NCBI RefSeq assembly: GCF_030272895.1
Contig: NZ_JALRNF010000042.1
Coordinates: 1 to 55,879, forward strand
Source of the DNA: Pseudomonas sp. BGr12
GTDB taxonomy: Bacteria; Pseudomonadota; Gammaproteobacteria; Pseudomonadales; Pseudomonadaceae
Reading direction: 5' to 3'
Length of the DNA: 55,879 nucleotides
In this document: piece by piece, positions 7,327 to 14,730 of the stretch
Position numbering within the stretch: the first letter of the stretch is position 1
How the letters are laid out: the number at the start of each line of letters is the position of its first letter
The notes under the pieces: generated by a model
Told to the model about the DNA's origin: nothing
Database searches by the model: none
The model's input: the letters and a program-made list of their open reading frames with translations, nothing else
Program-made: the position numbers and the translations under genes

Positions 7327-8262
7327 TCAGTGGATCGCCACCGGGTTGATATTGACCTGGGTCGAGCCCTTGTACAGCGGCTGGCCCAGCACGAACAGGA
7401 ACTCGAAGGCCTTGTCGCGCACCAGCGCACGGGTGTCGATCAGCTCCAGGTTGTAGATGCCGCGCTTGGCCAGCATGAACTGGTTGACCGGAAACTCTTC
7501 GCCCGTGGGGTTCGGGTACACCTCCGAGGCCCAGGTATCACCGCCGAAGGCGACGATGCCCTGGTCCGCCAGCCATTGCGCGGCCCCCAGGTCGATGCCA
7601 GGCTCGGTGGCGAGGAACTGCTGGTTGTCCTTGCCGATCAGCTCCAGCCAGCCGGTGTTGAACAGCACCACGTCGCCCTTGCGCAGGGTGATGCCTTGCT
7701 TCTTCAGCACGGCCTTGACGTCGTCCACGGTGAACGCCGTGCCGCCGGGGACGATGGCCTTGCCGTAGTAGGCGGTCATGTCCAGCACCACGCCGCGGGT
7801 CACCATCGGCGGCACCTTCTCCACACCCAGCTTGCTTACACCTTCGACGGTGACGAAGTCGGCCGCCTTGTTGCCGTTGTAGTAGACGTTGTCGATACCG
7901 ATGTGGCCGATACCGTTGAGCTGGGTGCCGACGCCGGTCCAGCCGTTGACCAGCTCATCGTTGAAGCTGAACTTGTTCTTGCCCAGGGTCTGGCCGGCCT
8001 GTTCTCCAGGCTGGATGTTGTACAGGTGGAAGCTGCGGTGGCGGAAGGCGGGCAGGTCCTTGCTCACGGGCACGGCGAGGGGGTAGGTCTTGCCGGTCTT
8101 GACCAGGCCGACGGCCTGCTTGACCACCTCGGGGGTGAGCAGGTTGGCGGCGCCGATCTCGTCGTGCTGGCCGTAGGGTGAGGTTTGCCAGTCGGTGGCC
8201 AGGGCGGCCTGGGTGGTGGTGGCCAGGGCAGCGGCGAGGAGCAGGGGCTTGAAGAAGGTCAT
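7327..8262 (-). CDS. Periplasmic cyclase-family protein with altered metal motif
   Basis: Protein of 311 residues with a clear signal peptide (hydrophobic residues 5-20, then ALA) and the fold of the cyclase/kynurenine formamidase family (PF04199-like; GKTYPLAVPVSKDLP, LRKGDVVLFNTGW). The family uses the motif HxGTHxDxPxH to bind metal. Here the aligned stretch is G110-V-G-T-Q114-L-N116-G-I-G-H120, so only the last His is kept. Q at the second position is common in a secreted subgroup, whereas G and N at the other two are less usual. AGGAG precedes the ATG. It is probably periplasmic; hydrolysis of an ester, amide or lactone is possible but not proved by the residues. Confidence 0.85.
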   Translation of the reverse strand: MTFFKPLLLAAALATTTQAALATDWQTSPYGQHDEIGAANLLTPEVVKQAVGLVKTGKTYPLAVPVSKDLPAFRHRSFHLYNIQPGEQAGQTLGKNKFSFNDELVNGWTGVGTQLNGIGHIGIDNVYYNGNKAADFVTVEGVSKLGVEKVPPMVTRGVVLDMTAYYGKAIVPGGTAFTVDDVKAVLKKQGITLRKGDVVLFNTGWLELIGKDNQQFLATEPGIDLGAAQWLADQGIVAFGGDTWASEVYPNPTGEEFPVNQFMLAKRGIYNLELIDTRALVRDKAFEFLFVLGQPLYKGSTQVNINPVAIH

Positions 8263-8341
8263 CCGGGTTCTCCTGAACGGGAAATTTGGTCAGGCGCGGA
8301 TTCTGGGTGCAGGCGAGGGGCGGAAAAAGCGCTGCGGGGGA

Positions 8342-8357
8342 CAATGACTTTTGCCTG
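8342..8357 (-). promoter_or_regulatory. Shared upstream motif, copy 2, in a 310-bp intergenic
   Basis: On the minus strand this reads CAGGCAAAAGTCATTG, 80 bp upstream of the cyclase start, one mismatch from the copy upstream of the MFS gene. It lies in the gap 8263-8572 between the divergent cyclase and GNAT genes. I see no other clear element or small gene in that gap apart from the AAGGA ribosome site of the GNAT gene. Confidence 0.4.
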
Positions 8358-8572
8358 TGGAGCACGAGCAGGTAAATCGTTCCTCACTGTCCGGCGGTAG
8401 GCAAATGGTCTGGCCTCGGCGCATAAACTGGATGGGTCGACCATGCCAGTTGCGCGCTATAAATCAACGGCCAAGCGGGCTGATACCACTTGGCGTCGGT
8501 CCGCACCGGATAGGCACGAGGCTGGTATCGACACCTTTCAATCAGCGTTTCTACAGTCATTAAGGATTGAAC

Positions 8573-9043
8573 ATGACCGCCGTAAAACAGGGTTTATCGG
8601 TTCGCCCGGTAGCGCAAAAGGACTTCGAACAGTGGTGCGAGTATTGGGCTCAGTACCAGGCGTTCTACAAGGTGGATGTGGGCATGGAGACGACCAGGCT
8701 GACCTGGGCGCGGTTCTTCGACCCAAGCGAACCGGTGCATTGTGCGGTCGCCTCGGACGGCGAGCGGATCTACGGTTTCGTCAACTTCGTGTTCCATCGC
8801 TCGACCTGGGGCCGCAATGACTTCTGCTACCTGGAAGATCTCTACGTAGACCCAGGCGCACGGGGCCGGATGATCGGCAAGCAGCTGATCGAGCATGTGC
8901 AAGGACAGGCGCAGGAAAGGCATTGCGACCGGCTGTACTGGCACACCCAGGAGAGCAACCAGACCGCCCAGCGGCTGTACGACTGGATTGCCGAAAAGCC
9001 GGGCGTCATCGAATACCGAATGGCGCTGGATGCCACTGCGTAA
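8573..9043 (+). CDS. GNAT-family N-acetyltransferase
   Basis: Protein of 156 residues spanning a single GNAT domain. The acetyl-CoA-binding stretch is YLEDLYVDPGARGRMIGKQL, with the pyrophosphate loop R-G-R-M-I-G. The late WHTQESNQTAQRLYDW segment is typical of the family's helix 4. It would transfer an acetyl group to an amine; the acceptor is unknown. AAGGA at 8562 sets the ATG at 8573. It stands alone, with the cyclase gene divergent and a minus-strand hypothetical gene downstream. Confidence 0.92.
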   Translation: MTAVKQGLSVRPVAQKDFEQWCEYWAQYQAFYKVDVGMETTRLTWARFFDPSEPVHCAVASDGERIYGFVNFVFHRSTWGRNDFCYLEDLYVDPGARGRMIGKQLIEHVQGQAQERHCDRLYWHTQESNQTAQRLYDWIAEKPGVIEYRMALDATA

Positions 9044-9125
9044 ACGGCGCAGGGTGGATCGCCCCCGGCTCCAAAGGCTGCCGGACCGGGGGCGACGAGG
9101 TTTCCGCCGACGGGCAGGGCGGCGC

Positions 9126-9464
9126 TCAGCTCAATTGCGCAATCAGCACCGCATTGGAATAGATCAGGCTGCCGTCACTGGCGCGATGCCCGACCAGATG
9201 GAACTGGCCGCGCTCTTCATCGCTCAGGTAGACGCGTAGACGGCAGTCGGACAATGGCCCGTATCCCTCCGGCATGACCAGGTTCATCGCCTCCATATCG
9301 ACATCTACCATGGTTTCAGGCTCGTGGCTCTGCTGCAGGCGCTCTTCGGCCTGTTCCAGTGCCCTGTGGACAGGGCCTGCGATGTCGAAGTGTATGTCGC
9401 CCACCGGGGTGGATCGTTGCTCGCCGCTGCCTTTGCACCAGCCTTCGATCGTCAGGGTACTCAT
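9126..9464 (-). CDS. Hypothetical protein
   Basis: Protein of 112 residues that I do not recognise. It has no signal peptide or membrane segment and is acidic (EQAEERLQQ, VDVDMEAMNL, SDEERG). Coding is supported by high GC3 and a good AGGA ribosome site before the ATG. The C-terminus (LRVYLSDEERGQFHLVGHRASDG) looks like a small beta-rich fold. It converges on the GNAT gene and is divergent from the DUF3147 gene 237 bp away. No function is suggested by its neighbours. Confidence 0.7.
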   Translation of the reverse strand: MSTLTIEGWCKGSGEQRSTPVGDIHFDIAGPVHRALEQAEERLQQSHEPETMVDVDMEAMNLVMPEGYGPLSDCRLRVYLSDEERGQFHLVGHRASDGSLIYSNAVLIAQLS

Positions 9465-9626
9465 GGCGAATCCTCATGATGTAGACCGTTTTTGATCACT
9501 GCTGAAGGTGTTGACCGCGAGGGATGTCGAATCGTTCCTGATATTCCGGGGGCATCGGTCTGGCCTGTGTCAATCGACTACCTGTGGGATAGCAAGGCGC
9601 TGAGGCGGCACCTCGCGTTTGATCGC

Positions 9627-9643
9627 ATCCCCCCTGGGGGGAT
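9627..9643. promoter_or_regulatory. G/C-tract palindrome, putative operator of DUF3147 gene
   Basis: ATCCCCCCTGGGGGGAT is a perfect 17-bp palindrome around a central T, 59 bp upstream of the DUF3147 start. CsoR/RcnR-family repressors bind G/C tracts flanked by AT bases. A near copy precedes the adjacent repressor gene, so this is the likely operator. Confidence 0.75.
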
Positions 9644-9701
9644 ATGATCGGCACTATTTCCGAAGTGGATTGACTGTCTCGGCGTTAGGGCGGAAGCGGC
9701 C

Positions 9702-10052
9702 ATGGCCTGGATTATCACGAAGTACCTGTTAACCGCTGGGATCGTAGTCGTGGTGTCCGAGCTGGCCAAGCGCAGCGACAAGCTGGGCGGCTTGGTGGCG
9801 GCGCTTCCGTTGGTGACAGTTTTGACGCTGATCTGGCTGTACGTCGAACACCAGAGCCAGGAAAAGATCGCCAATCACGCTTGGTACACCTTCTGGTACG
9901 TAGTGCCGACACTTCCCATGTTCCTGGCCTTTCCACTGCTGCTCCCGCGCCTGGGATTCTGGCCGACGCTGGTCGGTTGCATCCTCATCACCATGGCCTG
10001 TTTTGGGCTGTTCGCCTTGTTCGTGCGGCGCTTCGGCATCGAACTGCTCTGA
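9702..10052 (+). CDS. DUF3147 family membrane protein, copy 1
   Basis: Protein of 116 residues with about four hydrophobic helices (roughly 5-20, 30-47, 66-80 and 88-108) and a short polar loop (VEHQSQEKIANHAW). It matches the DUF3147 family, whose function is undescribed as far as I know. It is preceded by a perfect G/C-tract palindrome and followed 71 bp later by a CsoR/InrS-like metal repressor gene, which carries a similar palindrome. This points to metal-dependent expression. A second copy at 28444, differing at 6 of 116 residues, lies beside chromate and Ni/Co resistance genes. A role in nickel or cobalt handling is an inference from context only. Confidence 0.88.
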   Translation: MAWIITKYLLTAGIVVVVSELAKRSDKLGGLVAALPLVTVLTLIWLYVEHQSQEKIANHAWYTFWYVVPTLPMFLAFPLLLPRLGFWPTLVGCILITMACFGLFALFVRRFGIELL

Positions 10053-10073
10053 GGCGCTCGGCTTGCATGAGGC

Positions 10074-10090
10074 ATCCCCTCCTGGGGGAT
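10074..10090. promoter_or_regulatory. G/C-tract palindrome, putative operator of the metal repressor
   Basis: ATCCCCTCCTGGGGGAT matches the element at 9627-9643 with the same 17-bp length, central T and AT ends, and only a T interrupting the C tract. It lies 33 bp upstream of the repressor start, fitting autoregulation. Confidence 0.7.
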
Positions 10091-10123
10091 ACTCGCCCAT
10101 TGCCACACACATAGGACCTGAAC

Positions 10124-10417
10124 ATGGGCAGAACCGAAGCCCCGCATGAGCACACTCACCAATCGCACGTTGCCATCGTCAAACGGCTGAAGCGCGCGCA
10201 AGGACATTTGCGTAGCATCATCACCATGATCGAGAGCGAGCGCGCCTGCGTGGACATCGCACAGCAGTTGCACGCAGTGGAAAAAGCCATCTGCCAGGCC
10301 AAGCGCACACTGATCCAGGACCACATCGACCATTGCCTCGAAGACACCGTAGGTGCCGTCGTCAGTAGAGCAAGAGGGTCTCTGGAAGAGTTCAAGCAGA
10401 TCACCAAATATCTCTAA
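10124..10417 (+). CDS. CsoR/RcnR-family metal-sensing repressor, InrS-like
   Basis: Protein of 97 residues, an all-helical DUF156 repressor. The metal site residues are C42, H67 and C71, the Cys-His-Cys set of the CsoR/InrS branch. The N-terminus is His-rich (H8, H10, H12, H15). H10 lies 32 residues before the Cys, the same spacing as in the cyanobacterial nickel sensor InrS (H21, C53, H78, C82). This suggests nickel sensing; copper would be the alternative for a CsoR set. When metal binds, such repressors leave G/C-tract operators. Matching palindromes precede this gene and the upstream DUF3147 gene, so these are its likely targets. Confidence 0.92.
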   Translation: MGRTEAPHEHTHQSHVAIVKRLKRAQGHLRSIITMIESERACVDIAQQLHAVEKAICQAKRTLIQDHIDHCLEDTVGAVVSRARGSLEEFKQITKYL

Positions 10418-10590
10418 GGCTGGCTCGGCCCGCTTTCCTCGGCCTTTGCCGCCGCCGCTTCGTTTTACTGGCGGTGCTTTCAAGCTACGTATGGCCAAGC
10501 AGGAGTTGGACTACTCTTTGCAGGTGGCAGTCGCTGGACAGTATCTTGCCTAAACTGGAAATCGGTCAGCCATTTCTAGGATCACTTCGT

Positions 10591-11265
10591 ATGAACATAC
10601 TACTTGACGCCGTTGTGCTAGGAATACTGGCACTACTACCGCTGATCAATCCCCCTACTACAGTCGCCCTTTTTTTAGCGCTTTCCAAAGGGCTCAGCCG
10701 AGAAGAAAAGTACAAACAGGCATTTTTGACTTCGCTATACGTGTTTACCATCATGCTGCTCACCTACTATGTAGGTGAATTTATTATGGGGGCTTTTAAA
10801 ATATCTATACCGGGCTTGCGCATTGCAGGTGGCGGAATTCTCGTCATCATAGGCTCGAAAATGCTATTCCCGCAGCCGCGCCAGCCATCCTCCTCTAATT
10901 TCAGCGATGAAGAACGAACCAGCTTTGCCTTCATTCCTTTAGCAATGCCAAGCACCGCTGGCCCAGGTACAATCGCTATGATTATCAGTGCATCTGCCAC
11001 TATTAAACACAGCGTGTCGTTTCCTTATTGGGTCGTGCTGATAGCGCCTCCGTTGATTTTTCTTTCAGTCTCTTTGATTCTCTGGGGCTGTCTTCGCGCT
11101 TCTGATTTGATTATGAAATTCACCGGGCAGTCAGGTATTGATGCTACGTCACGTATAATGGGTTTTTTGCTCGTGTGCATGGGTGTGCAGTTTGCTATTA
11201 ACGGAATGATCGAGATCGTACAAACGGTCATCGACACGAACGCAGAATTACTTCGCTCTCCGTAA
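10591..11265 (+). CDS. MarC family integral membrane protein
   Basis: Protein of 224 residues with six predicted hydrophobic segments, matching the MarC/YhgN family (LLPLINPPTTVALFLALSKG near the N-terminus, IPLAMPSTAGPGTIAMIISA in the middle). The function of the family is not established. AGGA at 10578 precedes the ATG. The gene is noticeably more AT-rich than those before it, with rarer codons such as ATA and CTA. This marks the left end of a stretch of less typical composition running to the histidine kinase, and suggests later acquisition. Confidence 0.9.
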   Translation: MNILLDAVVLGILALLPLINPPTTVALFLALSKGLSREEKYKQAFLTSLYVFTIMLLTYYVGEFIMGAFKISIPGLRIAGGGILVIIGSKMLFPQPRQPSSSNFSDEERTSFAFIPLAMPSTAGPGTIAMIISASATIKHSVSFPYWVVLIAPPLIFLSVSLILWGCLRASDLIMKFTGQSGIDATSRIMGFLLVCMGVQFAINGMIEIVQTVIDTNAELLRSP

Positions 11266-11495
11266 AGCAGGCTGGTCGAGTCTGGTCGTACATCAACGGG
11301 ATTCAAAGAAGTCCGGGGGCGATTTACGCGTCGTTTATTGGGGAAATGCACAAAGTGACTTGACGCCAGACGCCAAGGTTGCACTATGTCCCGCGCGCTA
11401 TCTTCGTCTCCCCAGCGCGGCGGGGTGCGCAGGATACTGGCTGACTTCTGCTTGGCGGCTGCGCCCGAGTGAAGTTCACATTCAAGGAGTAACGT

Positions 11496-12257
11496 GTGCT
11501 GCACGCTATAACGCACAACAAATCCCGTGTATATCAGCGTTACCTGGGGCATCGAGAACCTGGCGAAAAGAGAGTCTCGGAGGAAGATGAGATCACCGCC
11601 TTAGTCATGGGGCCGTTGGCCTTCCTGCCTGTCAGCGCGATTGGCGCATTCTGGATGGCGCTCGCGAAAAAGGGAAAACCAGAAGCGTTCCCTGAGGGGC
11701 CGGTGGCACATGCAGAAATGAGATTCTGGCCCAGAAACAATCGAATCGAACCGGATATGTTGGTCGAGCTGTGGTGGGGGGCGGAGAAGTGGTCGCTACT
11801 GATCGAATTCAAGTGGAGGGCTCCCTTGAGTGGTGACGACCAACTCCATAAGCAATGGAACAACTTTCTGTCGGAGGATGAGCAGAAACGAGCCTTGCAC
11901 ATCTTCATTGCCCCTGAGACCAGCGCAGGTATCGAAGCAAAAGGCCGAGACGACATATGGAAAGGCCGCCTTCTACTTCGATCTTGGTACGAAGTATTGA
12001 ATACTTTGCATGAGTTGAAGAGTTCAGAGTTACTCTTGTATCGTTGGTCCGAAGAGGTGATTTGTTTCCTCGAAAAGCTAGGGATTCGCCCTTTTTGTGG
12101 TTTCAAGGAACTTGGCGCGCTGGAATTGGCGCCGCAGAGAACTGAAATTTTCTGGAGGGGCTTCGATGGTTTTGCTGATCTGCAAACGCCTGAAGCGCCC
12201 TCAGTGAACGTCTCGCAACAAATATTTTTTTCTGCAGCAGGAGGCCGTCATGGCTGA
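11496..12257 (+). CDS. Putative PD-(D/E)XK nuclease-fold protein
   Basis: Protein of 253 residues that I do not recognise as a named family. It shows the layout of a restriction-endonuclease-like core: a helix with E32 (EDEITALVMGPL), then P86-D87, then E104-F-K106 at the end of the next strand (LLIEFKW), then a helix with DQLHKQW (Q116, Q120). This matches the PD-(D/E)XK order E...PD...ExK...Q. The start is a GTG six bases after AAGGAG. Its last 8 bases overlap the next gene, so the two are translationally coupled. Base composition is lower in GC than in most of the window. Defence or DNA-processing roles are possible. The nuclease call rests on motifs alone. Confidence 0.75.
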   Translation: MLHAITHNKSRVYQRYLGHREPGEKRVSEEDEITALVMGPLAFLPVSAIGAFWMALAKKGKPEAFPEGPVAHAEMRFWPRNNRIEPDMLVELWWGAEKWSLLIEFKWRAPLSGDDQLHKQWNNFLSEDEQKRALHIFIAPETSAGIEAKGRDDIWKGRLLLRSWYEVLNTLHELKSSELLLYRWSEEVICFLEKLGIRPFCGFKELGALELAPQRTEIFWRGFDGFADLQTPEAPSVNVSQQIFFSAAGGRHG

Positions 12258-12885
12258 TATCGGCAAGTCTATTTCCGAGTGTATCTCCTTCATTTCCAAA
12301 GTCGGCGCAGAGTGTGAGGTCCTCGCTTTGTTGTTGAAGCAGGAACTCAATAGCCTGCTGAGCAACGGGTCGGTCAGAAAGCACGTTGTAGCAGGACCAT
12401 GGGAAGAGTCGTCTTTGACGGACAGCAATCAATGGGTATACACCGACATTGCATACTCTCTGCCCGTAATCATAAAGCCCAAACGCACGATTGGCGCGTA
12501 CCTGAGTTTCCAGATCAGTTTCGTGGGGACTGGCATTGCGGCAATAGATAACAATCAACCGCTCCTGCACGTAGGCTTCTGGTCCAAGGCCGTAGATTTT
12601 GACGAGTGTTGGATGGGGTTCCCCCTGGATGATTCACCGCGAACCCTCGAACACGGTCAGTTGTTCAGATGGACAACGACCGGTGAAAACGTGAGCGAGT
12701 GGGTCTATAGCCTCCGTCTTGCAGAGATGAATACGATGCAAGATATCCAAGAGAAGATCGTGGCCCCGGTAACGGCGCTTCTATTGGGTGAAAGCGCCGT
12801 GGATGCCTTCGCTGGCACAGCCAAAAGTATTGTCCGCTACTGCGAAGTCGAAGGCTCACCAGGACAGTATCGTGTGGTCCAGTGA
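12250..12885 (+). CDS. Hypothetical protein coupled to the PD-(D/E)XK gene
   Basis: Protein of 211 residues with no domain I recognise. It is soluble, with no signal peptide or membrane helix. The N-terminal third is helical and Cys-containing (SISECISFISKVGAECEVLA); the middle is beta-rich (AYLSFQISFVGTGIAAI, LLHVGFWSKAV). Near the end is a helix, IQEKIVAPVTALLLGES. AGGAGG precedes the ATG, which overlaps the upstream stop by 8 bases. The tight coupling suggests a partner, regulator or immunity protein of the putative nuclease. A 9-bp stem-loop follows the stop codon directly. Confidence 0.75.
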   Translation: MADIGKSISECISFISKVGAECEVLALLLKQELNSLLSNGSVRKHVVAGPWEESSLTDSNQWVYTDIAYSLPVIIKPKRTIGAYLSFQISFVGTGIAAIDNNQPLLHVGFWSKAVDFDECWMGFPLDDSPRTLEHGQLFRWTTTGENVSEWVYSLRLAEMNTMQDIQEKIVAPVTALLLGESAVDAFAGTAKSIVRYCEVEGSPGQYRVVQ

Positions 12886-12909
12886 GTAGTTTTCTTTGGG
12901 GAAAACTAC
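12886..12909 (+). terminator. Stem-loop after the two-gene cassette
   Basis: GTAGTTTTC and GAAAACTAC form a perfect 9-bp stem with a 6-nt loop directly after the TGA. No T-run follows, so it is at best a weak intrinsic terminator or a 3'-end stabiliser. Confidence 0.45.
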
Positions 12910-13029
12910 GAGTTGCTTGACGTGTGCTAAATCACCAAAAGCCGAGGTTCGTGGTCAGTCCCTGATGAATCAAAAGGTATGACTGCTTGTGGCCGCAAGC
13001 AGTCGTTCGTGATTGACTGCTTTGCGACA

Positions 13030-14550
13030 CTAGACACTGTCTGCCATCCGAAAGCACAAGTTGACGGTTGTCCCTTTGTTCTTGCTACTGGTCAGGCTGG
13101 CGTGGCCGCCAAAACGCTGCATTATCAATTTCACCAGCATCAAGCCGATTCCAAATCCTCCCTGTTTGATCGCGCAACGAGGCCGAAACAACGCTTTCTG
13201 CTGGGCGGCGGTCAATCCCTTGCCGGTGTCATGAAGTACTATGCTCAAGCGCTTGAACGAGCGCTGATTGATATCTATGTACAACGTCCCCCCGTCTGGC
13301 ATCGCATCGATCGCATTGGACACCAGGCTGTCCAGTATCTGAACGAGCAACTGGTGATGACCTGTGACCGGCAGCGTGCTGCTTGCTGAAAATTCCACAT
13401 GCACGTTGGCGCTGCTCAATGGCAGTTCAAAGTTGCGCAGGGTCTCAAGCACGGCCTCTACCGGATCGACCTTGCCGATTTCACCCTTCAGCGAGGTGGA
13501 CGCAACATGCAGTTCCCTGATCCATTCCGATATGCGATCGACTTGATTGATGATGTCCCCGATGTTTTTGCCGGCGGCCTGGCTCCCGACTTCCAGGGCC
13601 AGCTCGGCACTGGAGCGGACCGCGGCGAGGGGGTTGCGCAGGTTGTGAGCCACTGCGCTGGTCACTTCGTTGAGCAAGGTGGCCATTTCGTTGTCGATGT
13701 TTTGTTGGGTCCTCGCCGGAAATACGTTGCCAAGCTTACCCATAAAGGAGAGCAGGCCCAGATAGATCAAGGCGGTACCAATGGAACAGGCGAGCCACAC
13801 CAGCAGGTAACCCGATCGGGTACTGGTCAGCCATCCGGGGGGCTCTGTATAGAATTCAACGACCGAGGGTACTTCCCCCGCGGTATTGACCAGCGGGATG
13901 TAATTCTCGATGAACATGCTGCTTGGCTGTCGAGTGAACTGCTGCTCGTTACGACTTTCCTTTACCTGGTGGTAGCTGGCAACGACGCTATCCTTGCTGG
14001 ACTCAGTGCTCTCGAGTTCCTCGTTGCCGGGAAATTGCTGGCCGATCAGTTTTGGATTGCTGGACCAGATAATGACTTTGTCGGGCGCATAAACGTTGAT
14101 TAACAGCGTTTCCGACTGACTGGCAATATTGCTCAGGCTCTGAAAAAACAGATGGCGTGACTTCTGGCGATTGGCCTGGGCTTCTTGCGGCAAGCCGCTG
14201 TCGGCACGCGAGTCAAGTATGTCGCTGGTCTGGTACCCCGCCAGCCCCATGCTACTGGTATCCACGGCGCCCAAGGCCTGGATGAACTTGGCAGTGAGGG
14301 CAGTGTTTTGCTGGGTGCTTGTGCTGATGATCAAGCTGGTAGCAATAAGTCCGAATAGAGTGGCGACTAAAAATATACGGGGGGCGATGGGCAGTGAGAG
14401 TCGTTCGCTCACTTTGAGTTTCGCCCAAAGCGAGGCAATGCCTTTGCCAGGTAGCAAGGCAAGATTCCATGGCATTCGGCGCATAAGGGAATCTTTTGCA
14501 ACCGGCGTCTCGCTGATTGTCGACGGGTTTCTCTCGTGAGTTTGCTGCAT
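13030..14550 (-). CDS. Orphan membrane sensor histidine kinase
   Basis: Protein of 506 residues. After a cytoplasmic N-terminus of about 55 residues comes a membrane helix (FLVATLFGLIATSLIISTS), a periplasmic sensor region of about 170 residues, a second helix (YLLVWLACSIGTALIYLGLL), then dimerisation and ATPase domains. The phospho-accepting H302 is in VAHNLRNPLAAVRSS. The N box (SLVSNAIDAMP), DTGKG and GGFGIGL are all present, so it should be active. No response regulator is adjacent, and the neighbours are unrelated. The ATG at 14550 has AAGGTG upstream; an in-frame start at 14589 is possible. The signal is unknown. Confidence 0.9.
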   Translation of the reverse strand: MQQTHERNPSTISETPVAKDSLMRRMPWNLALLPGKGIASLWAKLKVSERLSLPIAPRIFLVATLFGLIATSLIISTSTQQNTALTAKFIQALGAVDTSSMGLAGYQTSDILDSRADSGLPQEAQANRQKSRHLFFQSLSNIASQSETLLINVYAPDKVIIWSSNPKLIGQQFPGNEELESTESSKDSVVASYHQVKESRNEQQFTRQPSSMFIENYIPLVNTAGEVPSVVEFYTEPPGWLTSTRSGYLLVWLACSIGTALIYLGLLSFMGKLGNVFPARTQQNIDNEMATLLNEVTSAVAHNLRNPLAAVRSSAELALEVGSQAAGKNIGDIINQVDRISEWIRELHVASTSLKGEIGKVDPVEAVLETLRNFELPLSSANVHVEFSASSTLPVTGHHQLLVQILDSLVSNAIDAMPDGGTLYIDINQRSFKRLSIVLHDTGKGLTAAQQKALFRPRCAIKQGGFGIGLMLVKLIMQRFGGHASLTSSKNKGTTVNLCFRMADSV

Positions 14551-14679
14551 GTGCTTCACACCTTGTGGTCTTGAGAGAACAATTGGCAATTTCGCTCAGG
14601 GAATAAGCACGCGGCATGCCAGGCTCGATAGCCCATGGCGGCCGGGCTCAGGCTCAGGCGCACCCAAGGCGTTACCCAT

Positions 14680-14705
14680 AAAATCCCCTCATTTGGGGGT
14701 TTTTG
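14680..14705 (-). terminator. Intrinsic terminator of the PuuE-like gene
   Basis: On the minus strand a CCCC/GGGG stem with loop AAATGA is followed by ATTTT, and on the other side it has an A/T run too, so it may act in both directions. It lies just past the stop of the gene ending at 14731 and shortly before the kinase gene. Confidence 0.55.
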
Positions 14706-14730
14706 GGTTTTACACCACCCGATTGGGGGC

